A DNA stretch of 64,000 bases from NCBI RefSeq assembly GCF_037976825.1, contig NZ_CP150269.1, forward strand, positions 3,547,501 to 3,611,500, read 5' to 3'. This document shows, piece by piece, positions 27,401 to 36,052 of this stretch. Under the pieces are notes generated by a model. It saw nothing but the letters and a program-made list of their open reading frames with translations, made no database searches and was not told where the DNA came from. The stretch comes from Paenibacillus sp. FSL K6-1330 (lineage in GTDB: Bacteria; Bacillota; Bacilli; Paenibacillales; Paenibacillaceae). Each line of letters opens with the position of its first letter. Within the stretch, counting starts at the first letter, position 1. The translations under genes were made by a program, and so were the position numbers.

Positions 27401-27924
27401 AATTTCCGTATTATTCTCCTGATATGGCCGTGGATGGCAATGAATCCACCCGCTGGTCCAGTGCGTACGTGGATGATGCCTGGTTTCTTGTGGATCTAGG
27501 AGAGAACAAGGAAATAAATAAAGTCACTATAAAGTGGCAGGGCGCTTACGCGGAGAAGTATCAGATTCTGGTGTCGGATGACAAGACGAACTGGGAGAAT
27601 ATTTCCGGCGAAGGCGGCGTCATAGAGTCTAAGGGAACACTGGACATTCTGGAGTTCGACACTAAGCAAGCCCGATATGTGAAGTTCCAAGGCGTGAAGA
27701 GGGCAACCGTCTTCGGCAACTCGTTCTTTGAGTTTGAGGTGTATTCACCGGGGAACATCCCTGAATATAAGGAGCTGATTGCCAAGATGGAGTTCCTTCT
27801 CACGAAGGTGAACGAAAACGCAAAGCTGCATCAATTACTGCTTCAGGTATTAAATCGCTATCCATATGACGCGAATCGTCCGATTGATCCTATGAAGACA
27901 TTAATCAAGCAGATTGGGGAGTAA
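24406..27924 (+). CDS. Secreted GH20 beta-N-acetylhexosaminidase with discoidin and LamG domains
   Basis: 1172 residues from ATG 24406, after GGAGGG; an upstream in-frame ATG (24352) is too close to its own AAGGAGG. Order: signal peptide (1-26), F5/8 type C domain (about 98-228), a small Ig-like domain (243-330), GH20 N-terminal alpha/beta domain (333-445), GH20 catalytic barrel (459-770), LamG-like domain (803-980), second F5/8 C domain (983-1115) and a helical tail. The barrel has KRGLMIDVARKYF and the catalytic Asp-Glu pair in HIGTDEYWG (about 612-613). GH20 enzymes remove terminal GlcNAc or GalNAc, with the Asp helping the substrate acetamido group. The discoidin and LamG modules probably hold the enzyme on glycans. 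The operator at 24309 suggests sugar control. Confidence 0.92.
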   Translation: MKKTVYIKIVCLLLSLVVGITSAFAAVQPDSAQAKTKQESGNVEISDPDAIITFPENKNDTPPSVTDVVYDKEGNIMTNGQSDDEAARLLAEATFSGTNLALNAPAFSSGNEVDYLTPDLAVDGKGNTRWSSAIEDDQWFYVDLGEKKSFDRVVIRWQTPADTYKILVSDDAQTWVNVKDNDGIIQCKGGVESVDFPSLEARYVKFQGVKRAPVEGTLYGYSFYEFEVYQLNDLQSVIDRVAGVLNVQAGQTKLDWSAAEVPDGYSVSVYGSDRLPVIDLEGNIRTPLVDAKVNLVIQVEDLNQPDRKLLSDNMTVIVPGLHEQTPDRNAEPDVIPSLREWYGDSGNYTLTESSRIVVDPKDESVLRKAAEITRDDLLDLTGYELEVTAGQPRSGDLYLAIDPSLSWLGDEGNVFKVSEYVSITSSSATGSFFGTRTALQIIKQNEDRTIPRGEARDYPKYEKRGLMIDVARKYFTIDFLRDYVKQLSWYKMNMFQIHLNDDVGTPFADGTTAAYRLESTMYPGLASGNGHYTKQEFKELQLMAMDYGINVVPEIDTPGHSRAFTSYNPALGDERGLDISKPETVEFVKSLFNEYLDGSDPTFVGPEVHIGTDEYWGPDIERFRWYMDTLVKHINSKGKHPIMWGGLTMYNGTTPISNDATMGIWYEPYGAPQQAVDLGYDVINSQNVFLYIVPTLYGNYLNSQFLYNEWEPNKWENTTLPLGHPRVKGGMFSMWNDVSDANSVSMDDAHIRLMPGIQVVAEKMWTGTRDDKSFSQFEQRTKILGDAPNADRSHKITVNNQDHLVMKYLFDQGFKDDSGNGFDGKGVNVDITDGKYQQGVRFNGGKSYVETPVDAIGFGWTASMWIKPDKNNPDDAVLMESPAGTLKLKQGKTGKLGFTKEHYDSTFNYVVPEDKWTHILLKGDDKGVSLFVNLDEYVERLEMQYPKMHTLVLPTLRIGSETNAFKGVLDNVVIHNKAIELLSTENLALHKSAESSETEFPYYSPDMAVDGNESTRWSSAYVDDAWFLVDLGENKEINKVTIKWQGAYAEKYQILVSDDKTNWENISGEGGVIESKGTLDILEFDTKQARYVKFQGVKRATVFGNSFFEFEVYSPGNIPEYKELIAKMEFLLTKVNENAKLHQLLLQVLNRYPYDANRPIDPMKTLIKQIGE

Positions 27925-27938
27925 TAGCGAAATAAAAA

Positions 27939-27972
27939 AAACTCGTATCCTTCACGGATACGGGTTTTTTTA
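27939..27972. terminator. Bidirectional terminator
   Basis: AAACTCGTATCC pairs with GGATACGGGTTT around TTCAC, with T or A runs on both sides, between convergent genes. Confidence 0.85.
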
Positions 27973-28010
27973 ATCATGGAGGGATCTCTAAGAAGAGGTT
28001 GGATTGAACG

Positions 28011-28196
28011 TTAATGGTTAATATCGCACTTGTTCATAATGAAGGAGATTTGATTCTCCAATCGGTTGAGTTGTTCCTGTGTTTCTTGGTCTTCAGCACC
28101 TTGTTCCCGCAGAGCGGCAAGTTCTTGCTTTAGCTGATGGAGATCGTCGCTGGCTTTCGCGCAGTTATAGTCGCTTTCCAAATTGTCGATCATCAT
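28011..28196 (-). CDS. Small coiled-coil protein, unknown function
   Basis: 61 residues, mostly one long charged helix (DDLHQLKQELAALREQG, then QEQLNRLENQISFIM), which should form a coiled coil. There is no membrane segment or signal. A strong AAGGAGG precedes the two in-frame ATG codons at 28196 and 28193; the second has the better spacing. This and the regular Leu/Ile heptads argue that it is a real gene, perhaps a small cytoplasmic partner protein. It follows the phn operon on the same strand after a gap of about 75 bases, but a functional link is not evident. Function unknown. Confidence 0.65.
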   Translation of the reverse strand: MMIDNLESDYNCAKASDDLHQLKQELAALREQGAEDQETQEQLNRLENQISFIMNKCDINH

Positions 28197-28270
28197 GGTT
28201 CCTCCTTGATTGTATGATGTGGTTCTTCACTAGTATGGAGGATACTTCCAAAGTTATTCACGGCCTTCCG

Positions 28271-29074
28271 TTAAACGAGCTTTTTTCGAATCGCTCCTGA
28301 TATCAAATCAATCAAGGTAATCATGACGATAATCCCCAGCAAAATAATGCCGACGCGGTCCCAATTCCGTGAGCTCAGCGCGAATATAAGCGGTGTCCCG
28401 ATTCCGCCTGCGCCGATAATGCCGAGGATGGTTGCGGATCGGAGGTTGATTTCGAAGCGGTAGAGGATATACGACAGAAACCCGGGCAGTACCTGAGGCA
28501 CAACGGCGAACCGGACAATTTGCAGCCTAGTCGCACCAGCAGCGATCAGCGCTTCGGTCGGGCCCGTATCGATCTGCTCCACCTCTTCGGAGAACAGTTT
28601 GCCGAGCATGCCTACTGAATGCAGACCGAGTGCCAGCACGCCTGCAAAAGAGCCGGGGCCCACCGCCTTGATGAACAATAGCGCCATTACGATTTCAGGA
28701 AAGACGCGGATGAGGCTGAGCAGCACTTTGCCTGATCCGGAGGCGAATATGGACCCGGTCATGTTGGCAGCGGCCCAGAAAGCGAATGGGATGCAGATGC
28801 CAGCCGAGATGATCGTCCCTAGAATGGAAATCGCCAACGTATCCAGCAAACCGCGCAGCAAATCCTCTCCGTCTGGTAAATAGACAAAATCCCAATCGGG
28901 TGAAAACAGACCGGAGAAAATAGCTTTTGTCACCTGACCTGCCGTATCTTTAATGCCTGAGTACGGGATCCCCAAGAAAGCCCAGACATAAACGATCGCC
29001 AGCACGACGTAGATAAGCCAGCGGAGACGGCTTTTTTTCGGTTGGGGAACGATGTCGTTCCATGATTTGCTCAT
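28271..29074 (-). CDS. phnE: Phosphonate-type ABC transporter permease (PhnE-like), distal copy
   Basis: 267 residues with about six membrane helices. The conserved permease loop reads EALIAAGATRLQIVRFAVVPQVLPG and continues through FEINLRSATILGIIGAGGIGTPL, the PhnE-family signature. It overlaps the other permease gene by four bases and is the last gene of phnD-phnC-phnE-phnE. Two different PhnE proteins probably form a heterodimeric channel for an organophosphonate, phosphite or related ligand. No C-P lyase or phosphonatase gene is in the window, so the imported compound and its fate are open. Confidence 0.9.
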   Translation of the reverse strand: MSKSWNDIVPQPKKSRLRWLIYVVLAIVYVWAFLGIPYSGIKDTAGQVTKAIFSGLFSPDWDFVYLPDGEDLLRGLLDTLAISILGTIISAGICIPFAFWAAANMTGSIFASGSGKVLLSLIRVFPEIVMALLFIKAVGPGSFAGVLALGLHSVGMLGKLFSEEVEQIDTGPTEALIAAGATRLQIVRFAVVPQVLPGFLSYILYRFEINLRSATILGIIGAGGIGTPLIFALSSRNWDRVGIILLGIIVMITLIDLISGAIRKKLV

Positions 29075-29895
29075 AACAATTTCTCCCGCAGTTTCGTACT
29101 AAGATAGTCGATCATCAGGACGACAATCAGGGTGAAGATGATGATCATGCATGTCTTGTCGTACTCAAAAAATCCGAGTGTCACTTCATAATAATGACCG
29201 ATCCCGCCAGCTCCCACCAGACCGAGCACGGCAGCGGCACGAATATTGATTTCGAACGTGTAGAGCGTATAAGAAGCGAAATGTGCCCGAATCTGCGGGA
29301 CTGCACCGTATACGATCAGCTGCGGGAGATTTGCCCCGGCAGCGGTCATCGCCTCCAGCGGGCCAGGGTCTATCGCTTCCAGTGCTTCATAGGTGAGTTT
29401 AGCAATCAGACCCAGTGAAAAGACGGATAGGGCAAAAATCCCCGGTAACGGGCCCAGCCCCAATATCGCGACAAAAAAAGCGGCAAGCAAAAGGTCAGGA
29501 ATGGTCCGGATCAAGTTCAGCAGGAAGCGAACAGGATAGGTGATCCACCGGCTTTTGACCAAATTGCCTGCACACAGCAGCGCAACCGGAACCGCCAGGA
29601 TGGCGCCGAGCGTCGTGCCGATCAGCGCCATGCGTATCGTCTCCAGCATCGCCTCCCAAATGTTGTCGAGATAGCTCCATTTCGGCGGAAACATCTCCCG
29701 CAGCAGGTCAAGCATGTTCGGCAGTCCTTCCACAAGCTCCTTGAAGGTAGCGTCCGTCTGCAGCGCACTACCCCAGACGAGAAGCAGCAGTATAGCCGCT
29801 GTCATGTAATGCTTCAGTTTGCCCGGCGGTTTTGGGCGAGGAAGGGGAGCCTGACCTGATTGTTTGAATGGCGCCGTTTCCAGTTCCATCTTCAT
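29071..29895 (-). CDS. phnE: Phosphonate-type ABC transporter permease (PhnE-like), proximal copy
   Basis: 274 residues. A polar, Pro-rich N-terminus ([18 protein letters not shown]) precedes the first helix at about 30-46, then five more helices. The ABC-binding loop is [21 protein letters not shown], followed by [23 protein letters not shown]. It shares the fold and several motifs with the next permease but is clearly divergent, consistent with an old duplication. It overlaps phnC by four bases at its start and the distal permease by four at its end, so all are translated together. Confidence 0.9.
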   Translation of the reverse strand: MKMELETAPFKQSGQAPLPRPKPPGKLKHYMTAAILLLLVWGSALQTDATFKELVEGLPNMLDLLREMFPPKWSYLDNIWEAMLETIRMALIGTTLGAILAVPVALLCAGNLVKSRWITYPVRFLLNLIRTIPDLLLAAFFVAILGLGPLPGIFALSVFSLGLIAKLTYEALEAIDPGPLEAMTAAGANLPQLIVYGAVPQIRAHFASYTLYTFEINIRAAAVLGLVGAGGIGHYYEVTLGFFEYDKTCMIIIFTLIVVLMIDYLSTKLREKLL

Positions 29896-30665
29896 ACAGC
29901 CGTTTCCTCCAATAGCTCATCTTTGCCGAATGGCCGCCCGTATATTTCCGTAAACCGCTCGTCCGTCGCTTCCGATAACGGTCCGTCAAAGACAACCTCC
30001 CCGGCACGCAATCCGATAATCCGTGTAGCATACTGCCGGGCCAGATCGATCGAATGCAGATTCACGATCGTCGTAATTTCGGATTCCGTGTTAATTCGTT
30101 TGAGATCATCCATGACCTGCTTCGTGGTCAAAGGATCGAGGGAAGCAACCGGCTCGTCCGCCAGTATGATCTTGGCCTCCTGCGCGAGCACTCGGGCAAT
30201 CGCGACCCGCTGCTGCTGTCCGCCGGACAGTTCATCGGCACGAGCATACGCCTTCTGGACAATGCCTACCCGGTCCAGCGCCTGAAAGGCCAGATCCACA
30301 TCGGCCTTCGGAAATCGGCCAAGCAGGGTGAGCAGGGTGGAATGGTATCCGACGCGTCCGGCGAGCACATTGCGGAGTACGGAAGAGCGCTTCACAAGAT
30401 TGAAGCTCTGAAAAATCATGCCGATATCCCTTCGGATGCGGCGCAGTTCTTTGCCCTTGGCCGCTGTAATCGATTTACCGTCGATCACGATTTCGCCTTC
30501 GGTAATGTCGTGAAGCCGGTTCATCGACCGCAGCAGGGTCGACTTCCCGGCGCCGGACAGCCCGACGATCGCCACGAATTCGCCGCGGCCGATCGTCAGA
30601 TTGATATGGTTCAGTGCTTTGGTTCCATTAGCGTAATTTTTCGAAACGTTGCGAATTTCAATCAT
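29892..30665 (-). CDS. phnC: Phosphonate-type ABC transporter ATP-binding protein
   Basis: 257 residues. Walker [18 protein letters not shown] at about 34-50, Q-loop in [21 protein letters not shown], signature [17 protein letters not shown] at about 146, Walker [14 protein letters not shown], and a switch His in [19 protein letters not shown]. The NLVKR-type and N-x-H-S/Q-V/I-D motifs are typical of PhnC proteins. It powers the two PhnE permeases next to it. It lies 20 bases after phnD in an operon whose promoter region has a PhoP-type box. Confidence 0.95.
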   Translation of the reverse strand: MIEIRNVSKNYANGTKALNHINLTIGRGEFVAIVGLSGAGKSTLLRSMNRLHDITEGEIVIDGKSITAAKGKELRRIRRDIGMIFQSFNLVKRSSVLRNVLAGRVGYHSTLLTLLGRFPKADVDLAFQALDRVGIVQKAYARADELSGGQQQRVAIARVLAQEAKIILADEPVASLDPLTTKQVMDDLKRINTESEITTIVNLHSIDLARQYATRIIGLRAGEVVFDGPLSEATDERFTEIYGRPFGKDELLEETAV

Positions 30666-30685
30666 GGCACCCAGTCCCTTATCCT

Positions 30686-31675
30686 TTACTCGGTCTTTAC
30701 CTTTTCGCCGTATTCACGGACAATCTCAAATTGAGTGTCATCCGATTTTACATATCCTTCATGGGTGTAAATTTCGGAAATGATTTTGTGGCCTTCTTCG
30801 TCCTGGCCGATCTCGATAAATGCATTCTGCAGCTTCTGGGTCCATTCTGCGCTCATATCGGAGCGCACGCTGATTGTATCGTTTGGAATTTTCTCCGTAT
30901 AGGTCAGCACACGCGTATCTTCAAACACGGTTGGATAATCGGTCTTAACGACATTTCGGGCATCCTGGAAGATGGCTGCTGCATCGACATCGCCGTTCAA
31001 CACAGCAAGGACAGCTTGGTCATGACCTTTAACCGTAATCGGCTCGACGTCCTTCAACGGGTCGATTCCGTTATCCATCAGAACTGCGGCCGGCCATACA
31101 TAACCGGCAGAGGAAGACACGTTTTGGTAAGCTATTTTTTTGCCCTTCAGGTCGGCAACGGATTGGATGGCGGAATCCTTTTTCACGATCATCATCGCCT
31201 TGTAGAAATCCACAAGTGCATCCGTAGGCTCCCCAGTTTCATCCTTTACGCCAAAGCGCTGGGCCTGCAGAATAACCTCGGCAGCGCCTTTCTCCTTGGC
31301 AAGAACATACGCGGTTGGCGGCAGGAAGCCGACGTCTACTTTTTTGGAAGCCATCGCTTCTACAATCGTGTTATAGTCAGTTGATACGCTGACCTGAACG
31401 GGGATCCCGATTTTGTCGGACAGCAGCTTTTCAAGCGGCTTGGCTTTGGCTTCAAGCGTGTCGGCATTCTGGGAAGGAACAAATTGGACGGTCAGTTTTT
31501 CAGGGACATACCCGGTTGATTCTGTAGCCGTGCTGCTGCCTGTGCTTGTGCCTTGCGAGTTCTCCTGGCCAGCGTTCGCCGCGGCTTTGCCGCCGGTGTC
31601 GGTATTACCGCCGCATCCGCTGATGACAGCGAAGGACAATAACAGGGGCATCGTGAATTTCATCCATTTTTTCAA
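30686..31675 (-). CDS. phnD: Phosphonate/phosphite-type substrate-binding lipoprotein
   Basis: 329 residues from TTG 31675, eight bases after GGAGG; longer in-frame readings have no ribosome site and would run through the PhoP box. Lipoprotein signal 1-21 ([13 protein letters not shown]). The mature protein has [30 protein letters not shown], spread over two strands and a helix, and later [30 protein letters not shown] and IFQDARNVV, all in the PhnD/PtxB periplasmic-binding fold (type 2). It catches the ligand outside the membrane for PhnCEE. First gene of its operon and the one directly behind the PhoP-type box, so phosphate starvation probably raises its expression. Confidence 0.93.
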   Translation of the reverse strand: MKKWMKFTMPLLLSFAVISGCGGNTDTGGKAAANAGQENSQGTSTGSSTATESTGYVPEKLTVQFVPSQNADTLEAKAKPLEKLLSDKIGIPVQVSVSTDYNTIVEAMASKKVDVGFLPPTAYVLAKEKGAAEVILQAQRFGVKDETGEPTDALVDFYKAMMIVKKDSAIQSVADLKGKKIAYQNVSSSAGYVWPAAVLMDNGIDPLKDVEPITVKGHDQAVLAVLNGDVDAAAIFQDARNVVKTDYPTVFEDTRVLTYTEKIPNDTISVRSDMSAEWTQKLQNAFIEIGQDEEGHKIISEIYTHEGYVKSDDTQFEIVREYGEKVKTE

Positions 31676-31723
31676 AGCAATGACCTCCATTTTATAAGTT
31701 AAATGATATGTCTTACCTGCTTC

Positions 31724-31777
31724 ACTATACGGAGGGAGTGTTAATGGCCTGTCAATGAAATGATAACTTTTTGTAAA
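31724..31777 (-). promoter_or_regulatory. PhoP-type box and -10 element for the phn operon
   Basis: Read on the minus strand, TTTACA, TTATCA, TTGACA and TTAACA occur at exactly 11-bp spacing (plus-strand 31772-31777, 31761-31766, 31750-31755, 31739-31744). They are followed nine bases later by a -10-like TATAGT (31724-31729). Four TT(A/T/C)ACA hexamers with five-base spacers is the Bacillus PhoP activation site. On the plus strand TTGTAA (31771) and TATAAA are 16 bases apart, a possible promoter for the divergent phosphoesterase gene, overlapping the box. Confidence 0.75.
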
Positions 31778-31852
31778 GACATGGAATTTTAATATAAAAC
31801 TGCATTTCGGTTGATAGAATGGCTTGAAGACGATACGAACAGGAGAGATGGT

Positions 31853-33439
31853 ATGAATTCGACGAATAAAATGACGATTGCCGTGCTGGCTACCAGCGAC
31901 ATACACGGGCATCTGTTCCCAACGGATTACCGGACTCAAGACGAACGGAATCTAGGGCTCGGCAAGCTGGCGTCCCTGATCCGTGAAGAGCGGCATATAC
32001 ATCCGGACCTGCTTCTGATCGATAACGGAGATTTGATTCAAGGCTCTCCGCTGGCTTCCTATGCAGTAAAAAGAGGAACCGATATCCACCCTATGATTAG
32101 TGCGCTGAATGAACTGGGTTATGATGCAGCCGTTCCGGGTAACCATGAGTTTAATTATGGTATGGAGACGCTCGGACAAGCAGTGCGGGATTCCCGGTTT
32201 CCTTGGCTCTCTGCTAGTATCCGGTTGCAGGATAGCAGGGAGCCCGCCCTCGGAAAGCCCTATCTAATCAAGCACATCGGTGGCATCCGGGTGGCGGTGT
32301 TGGGTGTGACGACGCACTACATTCCATGCTGGGAGAATCCGTCCCATATTCAGGGTCTCGAATTCCATGATGCCTTGGAAACCGTGAAGGACTGGGTGCC
32401 GCGCATCCGTCTGGAGGAGCAGCCCGATGTGATGATCGTGGCGTACCACGGCGGATTTGAGCGCGATATAGAAACCGGAGAACCAGCGGAAAACATCACC
32501 GGGGAAAACCAGGCTTACGCCATGTGTGCCGAGGTGGATGGCATTGATGTGCTCATCACCGGACATCAGCATCGGCTGCTGGCCGGGCAGGTGCATGGAG
32601 TAACGGTGGTCCAACCCGGCTTCAACGGACAGGCCATTGGCAAGCTCAGCTTGGATCTGACCAGGGAGCAGGAACGCTGGATTATCGCGGAGAAGCGGGC
32701 CGAGTTACTGCGACCGGAGACAGGGACGACGGCCGATACGGTGTTGCTCGCTTCCAGCCGGGATATAGAAAGCCGGACCCAGGCATGGCTCGACGAGCCG
32801 ATCGGACGGGTAGAGGGTGACATGAGCATGAACGATTCTTTCGCCTGTCGGCTAGAGGAGCATCCCTTTATCGAGTTCATCCATCGCGTGCAGATGGAAT
32901 ATGCGGGAGTCAATGTATCCTGCGCGGCATTGCTAAGTGAAGATTCCAAGGGCTTTGGAGAGATTATTACAAGGCGGGATATCCTTACGAATTTCATGTA
33001 TCCGAATACGCTGGTCGTTCTGCGTTTGACCGGGCGCGACATTCGGGATGCGCTGGAACAGACAGCCTGTTATTTTACGGTCGGCCCAAAAGGGACCCCT
33101 GCCGTGAACCCGGCATATGTGAAACCGAAAGCGCAGCACTATAATTACGACATGTGGGAAGGCATTGAATATACAATAAACCTTGCAGAGCCCCCAGGAT
33201 CTAGGGTCAGCAGGCTGAAATATAACGGCGCCGACTTGCCGGGCGAGATGGAGCTGGATGTGGTCATGAACAGCTACCGGGCAAGGGGCGGAGGGGATTA
33301 CAGCATGTTTCAGGGGAAAGAAGTGATTCGGGAGATTCTGATCGACAGCGCGGAGTTAGTGGAACGGTATATCTCGGAGCGCGGAAACATTGCGTCTGCA
33401 TGTAATCACAATTGGGAAATCGTCATAGCGAGGAATTAG
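31853..33439 (+). CDS. 5'-nucleotidase/2',3'-cyclic phosphodiesterase family metallophosphoesterase
   Basis: 528 residues from ATG 31853 after AGGAGAG. The two-metal site is complete: ATSDIHGHLFP, DNGDLIQGSPLA, PGNHEFNYG, AYHGGFE and TGHQHRLLAG. The C-terminal half has the 5'-nucleotidase substrate domain (NTLVVLRLTGRDIRDALEQ, then NSYRARGGGDYSMF). Most UshA/YfkN relatives are exported and cell-wall linked; this one has no signal peptide and should be cytoplasmic. It is divergent from phnDCEE with a PhoP-type box between, so it may release phosphate from an imported phosphorylated compound. The substrate is not known; nucleotide specificity is family knowledge only. Confidence 0.9.
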   Translation: MNSTNKMTIAVLATSDIHGHLFPTDYRTQDERNLGLGKLASLIREERHIHPDLLLIDNGDLIQGSPLASYAVKRGTDIHPMISALNELGYDAAVPGNHEFNYGMETLGQAVRDSRFPWLSASIRLQDSREPALGKPYLIKHIGGIRVAVLGVTTHYIPCWENPSHIQGLEFHDALETVKDWVPRIRLEEQPDVMIVAYHGGFERDIETGEPAENITGENQAYAMCAEVDGIDVLITGHQHRLLAGQVHGVTVVQPGFNGQAIGKLSLDLTREQERWIIAEKRAELLRPETGTTADTVLLASSRDIESRTQAWLDEPIGRVEGDMSMNDSFACRLEEHPFIEFIHRVQMEYAGVNVSCAALLSEDSKGFGEIITRRDILTNFMYPNTLVVLRLTGRDIRDALEQTACYFTVGPKGTPAVNPAYVKPKAQHYNYDMWEGIEYTINLAEPPGSRVSRLKYNGADLPGEMELDVVMNSYRARGGGDYSMFQGKEVIREILIDSAELVERYISERGNIASACNHNWEIVIARN

Positions 33440-33545
33440 CTTGGTGGACAATTGTTATACGTAAAGAGAGGCTTTAAATCTATCAACATGGTTAAAGAAA
33501 CTATCCTTACCATCGCGGCTTGCGTACTAATTTATTGAGCCCTCT

Positions 33546-33947
33546 TGAGGGGGGATTGCGGATGCGAAGGGGTCCAAGTTCACGATCTACGCCGGACTGT
33601 CCATCCAAGCCGGAACATTACTGCTCCTAACTTGGTTCAACGGTTCGATCTATGGTGTTATTCCATTAATCATGATATGGATGGCCGCCACATGGGCGAC
33701 ATCCCCGGCACAGCAGTTGTATTTCGTTACCTTGGTGCCACAGTCGCCGGATATAGCCTTAAGTGTCAACACTTCGTTTATCCAATTTGGCTTTGCCCTC
33801 GGCTCAGGAATCGGGGGATTGGTGATCAGCAGCTCCTCCATTGGCAACCTGGGCTGGTCCGGGTTGGTCACGGTTTTGGTAGCGCTCTTGCTAGCAGTCC
33901 GATTGTTCGCTTACGATAAAGTGGCTGAACATGCAATGAGGCTATAG
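33546..33947 (+). pseudogene. C-terminal remnant of an MFS transporter
   Basis: An open frame of about 133 residues opens right after an in-frame TGA and has no plausible start near its beginning. It holds GGIADAKGSKFTIYAGLSIQ, a typical MFS inter-helix loop, followed by four hydrophobic helices and LALGSGIGG-like small-residue patterns (FALGSGIGGLVISSS). This is the last third of a 12-helix drug/sugar efflux protein of the AraJ type; the first eight helices are absent. It has no neighbours suggesting a purpose and is best read as decaying DNA. Confidence 0.7.
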
Positions 33948-34149
33948 GGGATGGAATCATTATGGAGGCGGATCAGATTTTGCAAAGCAGCTAGAAAGAG
34001 GATGAAAAAATATAACTATGACAATCTTTGTCACTATTAGCAGATATGATTGAGCTAAGGATGATCATCTTACATTCTTTTTCATAGTGGGGGGAAGAGA
34101 AGTAACGATTTTCATCAAATATTGAATGATAAGAAGGGATGAACCAATC

Positions 34150-34650
34150 ATGTATATAACCGTTTCAGATTTTATTACAGAATGGAAGAGAGAAGCAGAA
34201 TTAACGCAAAAGGTGTTAGGCAGTTTGACGGATGAATCATTACGGCAGCAAGTCTATCCTGAAGGCAGGACTCTGGGGAGAATTGCGTGGCATTTCGTAA
34301 CGAATACCCCTGAATACTTGACTGAATTCGGGCTTGCTCTCGATCAGGTAGAAGATTCTGATGAAGTACCCTCCGCGAACGAAATCGCCGAGACCTTTAG
34401 AAAAATAAGTTCTGAAGTAGCAATAGCTCTTGAAGCACAATGGACGGATGATACTCTAAAACAAATTCAGAATGCCTTTGGACGTGAGGAATCAAATGCT
34501 ACTATCTTTATGGGATTGATAAAGCACATTGCTCATCATAGAGGACAGGTTACTGTTCTGATGCGTCAGGCGGGGTTAAATATTCCTGCGGTATATGGAC
34601 CTTCAAAAGAAGGGTGGATACAAATGGGAGTAGAAAATCCGCCACTTTAA
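34150..34650 (+). CDS. DinB-family protein
   Basis: 166 residues from ATG 34150, about nine bases after AAGGGATG. It has the four-helix DinB/YfiT bundle with the His triad that binds a metal: WHFVTNTPEYL near residue 50 and HIAHHRGQVTVLMRQAG near 133-149. ETF-rich helices fill the middle. Related proteins include thiol-S-transferases that use bacillithiol, but many DinB-like proteins have no known substrate. The position after an MFS remnant gives no clue. A terminator follows 40 bases after the stop. Confidence 0.85.
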   Translation: MYITVSDFITEWKREAELTQKVLGSLTDESLRQQVYPEGRTLGRIAWHFVTNTPEYLTEFGLALDQVEDSDEVPSANEIAETFRKISSEVAIALEAQWTDDTLKQIQNAFGREESNATIFMGLIKHIAHHRGQVTVLMRQAGLNIPAVYGPSKEGWIQMGVENPPL

Positions 34651-34691
34651 ACATGAATAAAGCTCGGGGAACAAAAACATACACGCATTCA

Positions 34692-34718
34692 AAGTCGCGA
34701 ACAATCGCGGCTTTTTTG
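34692..34718 (+). terminator. Terminator after dinB-like gene
   Basis: AAAGTCGCGA and TCGCGGCTTT pair (one G-T) around ACAA and run into TTTTTTG. Confidence 0.8.
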
Positions 34719-34843
34719 TTTTGACGATGTAAGTTCATGAACAAATTTCATCCCCGCATTGCAGTTTTTATAGTACAATGGAATTTGTGGGTTTTCTTAT
34801 AGATAAGTATCGTGATTTTAGTGGAAGAGGAGTTTTTGAGCAA

Positions 34844-36052
34844 GTGAAAAAGTTATATTCAACATGGTTCGGAAGTTATTGGAGTCCTTATCTGGTTATG
34901 GCTCTGGCCGGCATTCTCAGCGCGGTCTACTTCGGAATCACCCATACGGTATGGGCTGTAACCGGTGAATTCACCCGTCTCGGAGGGCATATTCTGGAAT
35001 TCATCGGGGTGGATATATCGGATTGGGCGTATTTCGACCTCGTCCATATGGACGGAACGACATGGACGCGGACCGACGGCTGGATCGTATGGGGCATGTT
35101 TATCGGAGCCCTCATTACGATTCTGCTGAGCAGCAACTTCAAGATCCGAATGCCGAGACAGAAACGGCGGTACGTTCAGGGATTTGTCGGCGGAATCATC
35201 GCGGGCTTCGGAGCCCGGCTGGCTCTGGGCTGCAATCTCGCAGCCTTTTTTACTGGCGTGCCTCAATTCTCCCTTCATTCCTGGATCTTCATCGTTGCTA
35301 CTGGCGCGGGCACATTCTTGGGTGCTCGGCTGGTGAACACAAGATGGTGGAAAGGGAAGCCCGTTCTGAAAATGGGCGGTACCGTGCCGTCCGTTAAATC
35401 GGGTAAGAACAGGCAACCTTTACTGGGGGCAATGCTAGGTCTTGCGTACATCGCGCTGATCGTATACTTCTATGTAACTGGTCGCACGATGTTAGGGACA
35501 GCCGCCCTTTTCGGAGCGGCATTCGGCATCCTGATCGAGCGGGGGCAGATTTGCTTTACTTCGGCTTTCCGCGATCTGTGGATCAGCGGCCGAGCCACGA
35601 TGACAAAAGCGATTGCTGTCGGGATGGCAGTCAGCTCTGTCGCTACGCTGATCGTAATTCTTGTATACGGTCTGGACCCGATTACAAAAATTGCCGCGCC
35701 CAGCACCTTTATCGGTGGATTGCTCTTCGGCCTGGGTATTGTCATGGCCGGCGGTTGCGAAACCGGCATGATGTACCGGCTGATGGAGGGACAAGTTGTC
35801 TTTTTACCCGTGTTTATCGGCAACATTATAGGCGCAACCGCTTTGGCATATGCATGGGATCATATGGGGGTATTTAACCTTCTCGTGAAGAGTGGCTCGC
35901 CTATTAATCTGATCACCGTCATGGGTCCGGCGGCTGCACTGATTGTTACGCTGCTCATACTCGGTGGAGGATTCGCTGTCGCCGCATACTGGCAAAAAAA
36001 CTACCGCTTCGGCGTAGGATTCAAGAAAGGGGATGCAACCCATGTCCGTTGA
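34844..36052 (+). CDS. tsuA: YeeE/YedE-family thiosulfate transporter (TsuA-like)
   Basis: 402 residues from GTG 34844 (GGAAGAGGAG upstream). An in-frame ATG at 34778 would add 22 residues, but it overlaps a -10-like TACAAT and has no ribosome site. About ten membrane helices in two related halves. The three short Cys motifs of this family are present: ARLALGCNLAAFF, RGQICFTSAFRD and AGGCETGMMYR. In TsuA such cysteines pass thiosulfate through the membrane. The next gene encodes a TusA-like Cys protein and overlaps by 11 bases, the known TsuA-TsuB pairing. Function is by family. Confidence 0.88.
   Translation: MKKLYSTWFGSYWSPYLVMALAGILSAVYFGITHTVWAVTGEFTRLGGHILEFIGVDISDWAYFDLVHMDGTTWTRTDGWIVWGMFIGALITILLSSNFKIRMPRQKRRYVQGFVGGIIAGFGARLALGCNLAAFFTGVPQFSLHSWIFIVATGAGTFLGARLVNTRWWKGKPVLKMGGTVPSVKSGKNRQPLLGAMLGLAYIALIVYFYVTGRTMLGTAALFGAAFGILIERGQICFTSAFRDLWISGRATMTKAIAVGMAVSSVATLIVILVYGLDPITKIAAPSTFIGGLLFGLGIVMAGGCETGMMYRLMEGQVVFLPVFIGNIIGATALAYAWDHMGVFNLLVKSGSPINLITVMGPAAALIVTLLILGGGFAVAAYWQKNYRFGVGFKKGDATHVR

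Noticed and set aside
30054-31384. Plus-strand frames opposite phnC and phnD
   Set aside because: They mirror the coding strands of two clear transporter genes and have no family features.
35023-35877. Alternative frames inside tsuA
   Set aside because: Compositional shadows of a membrane protein gene with no start signals.
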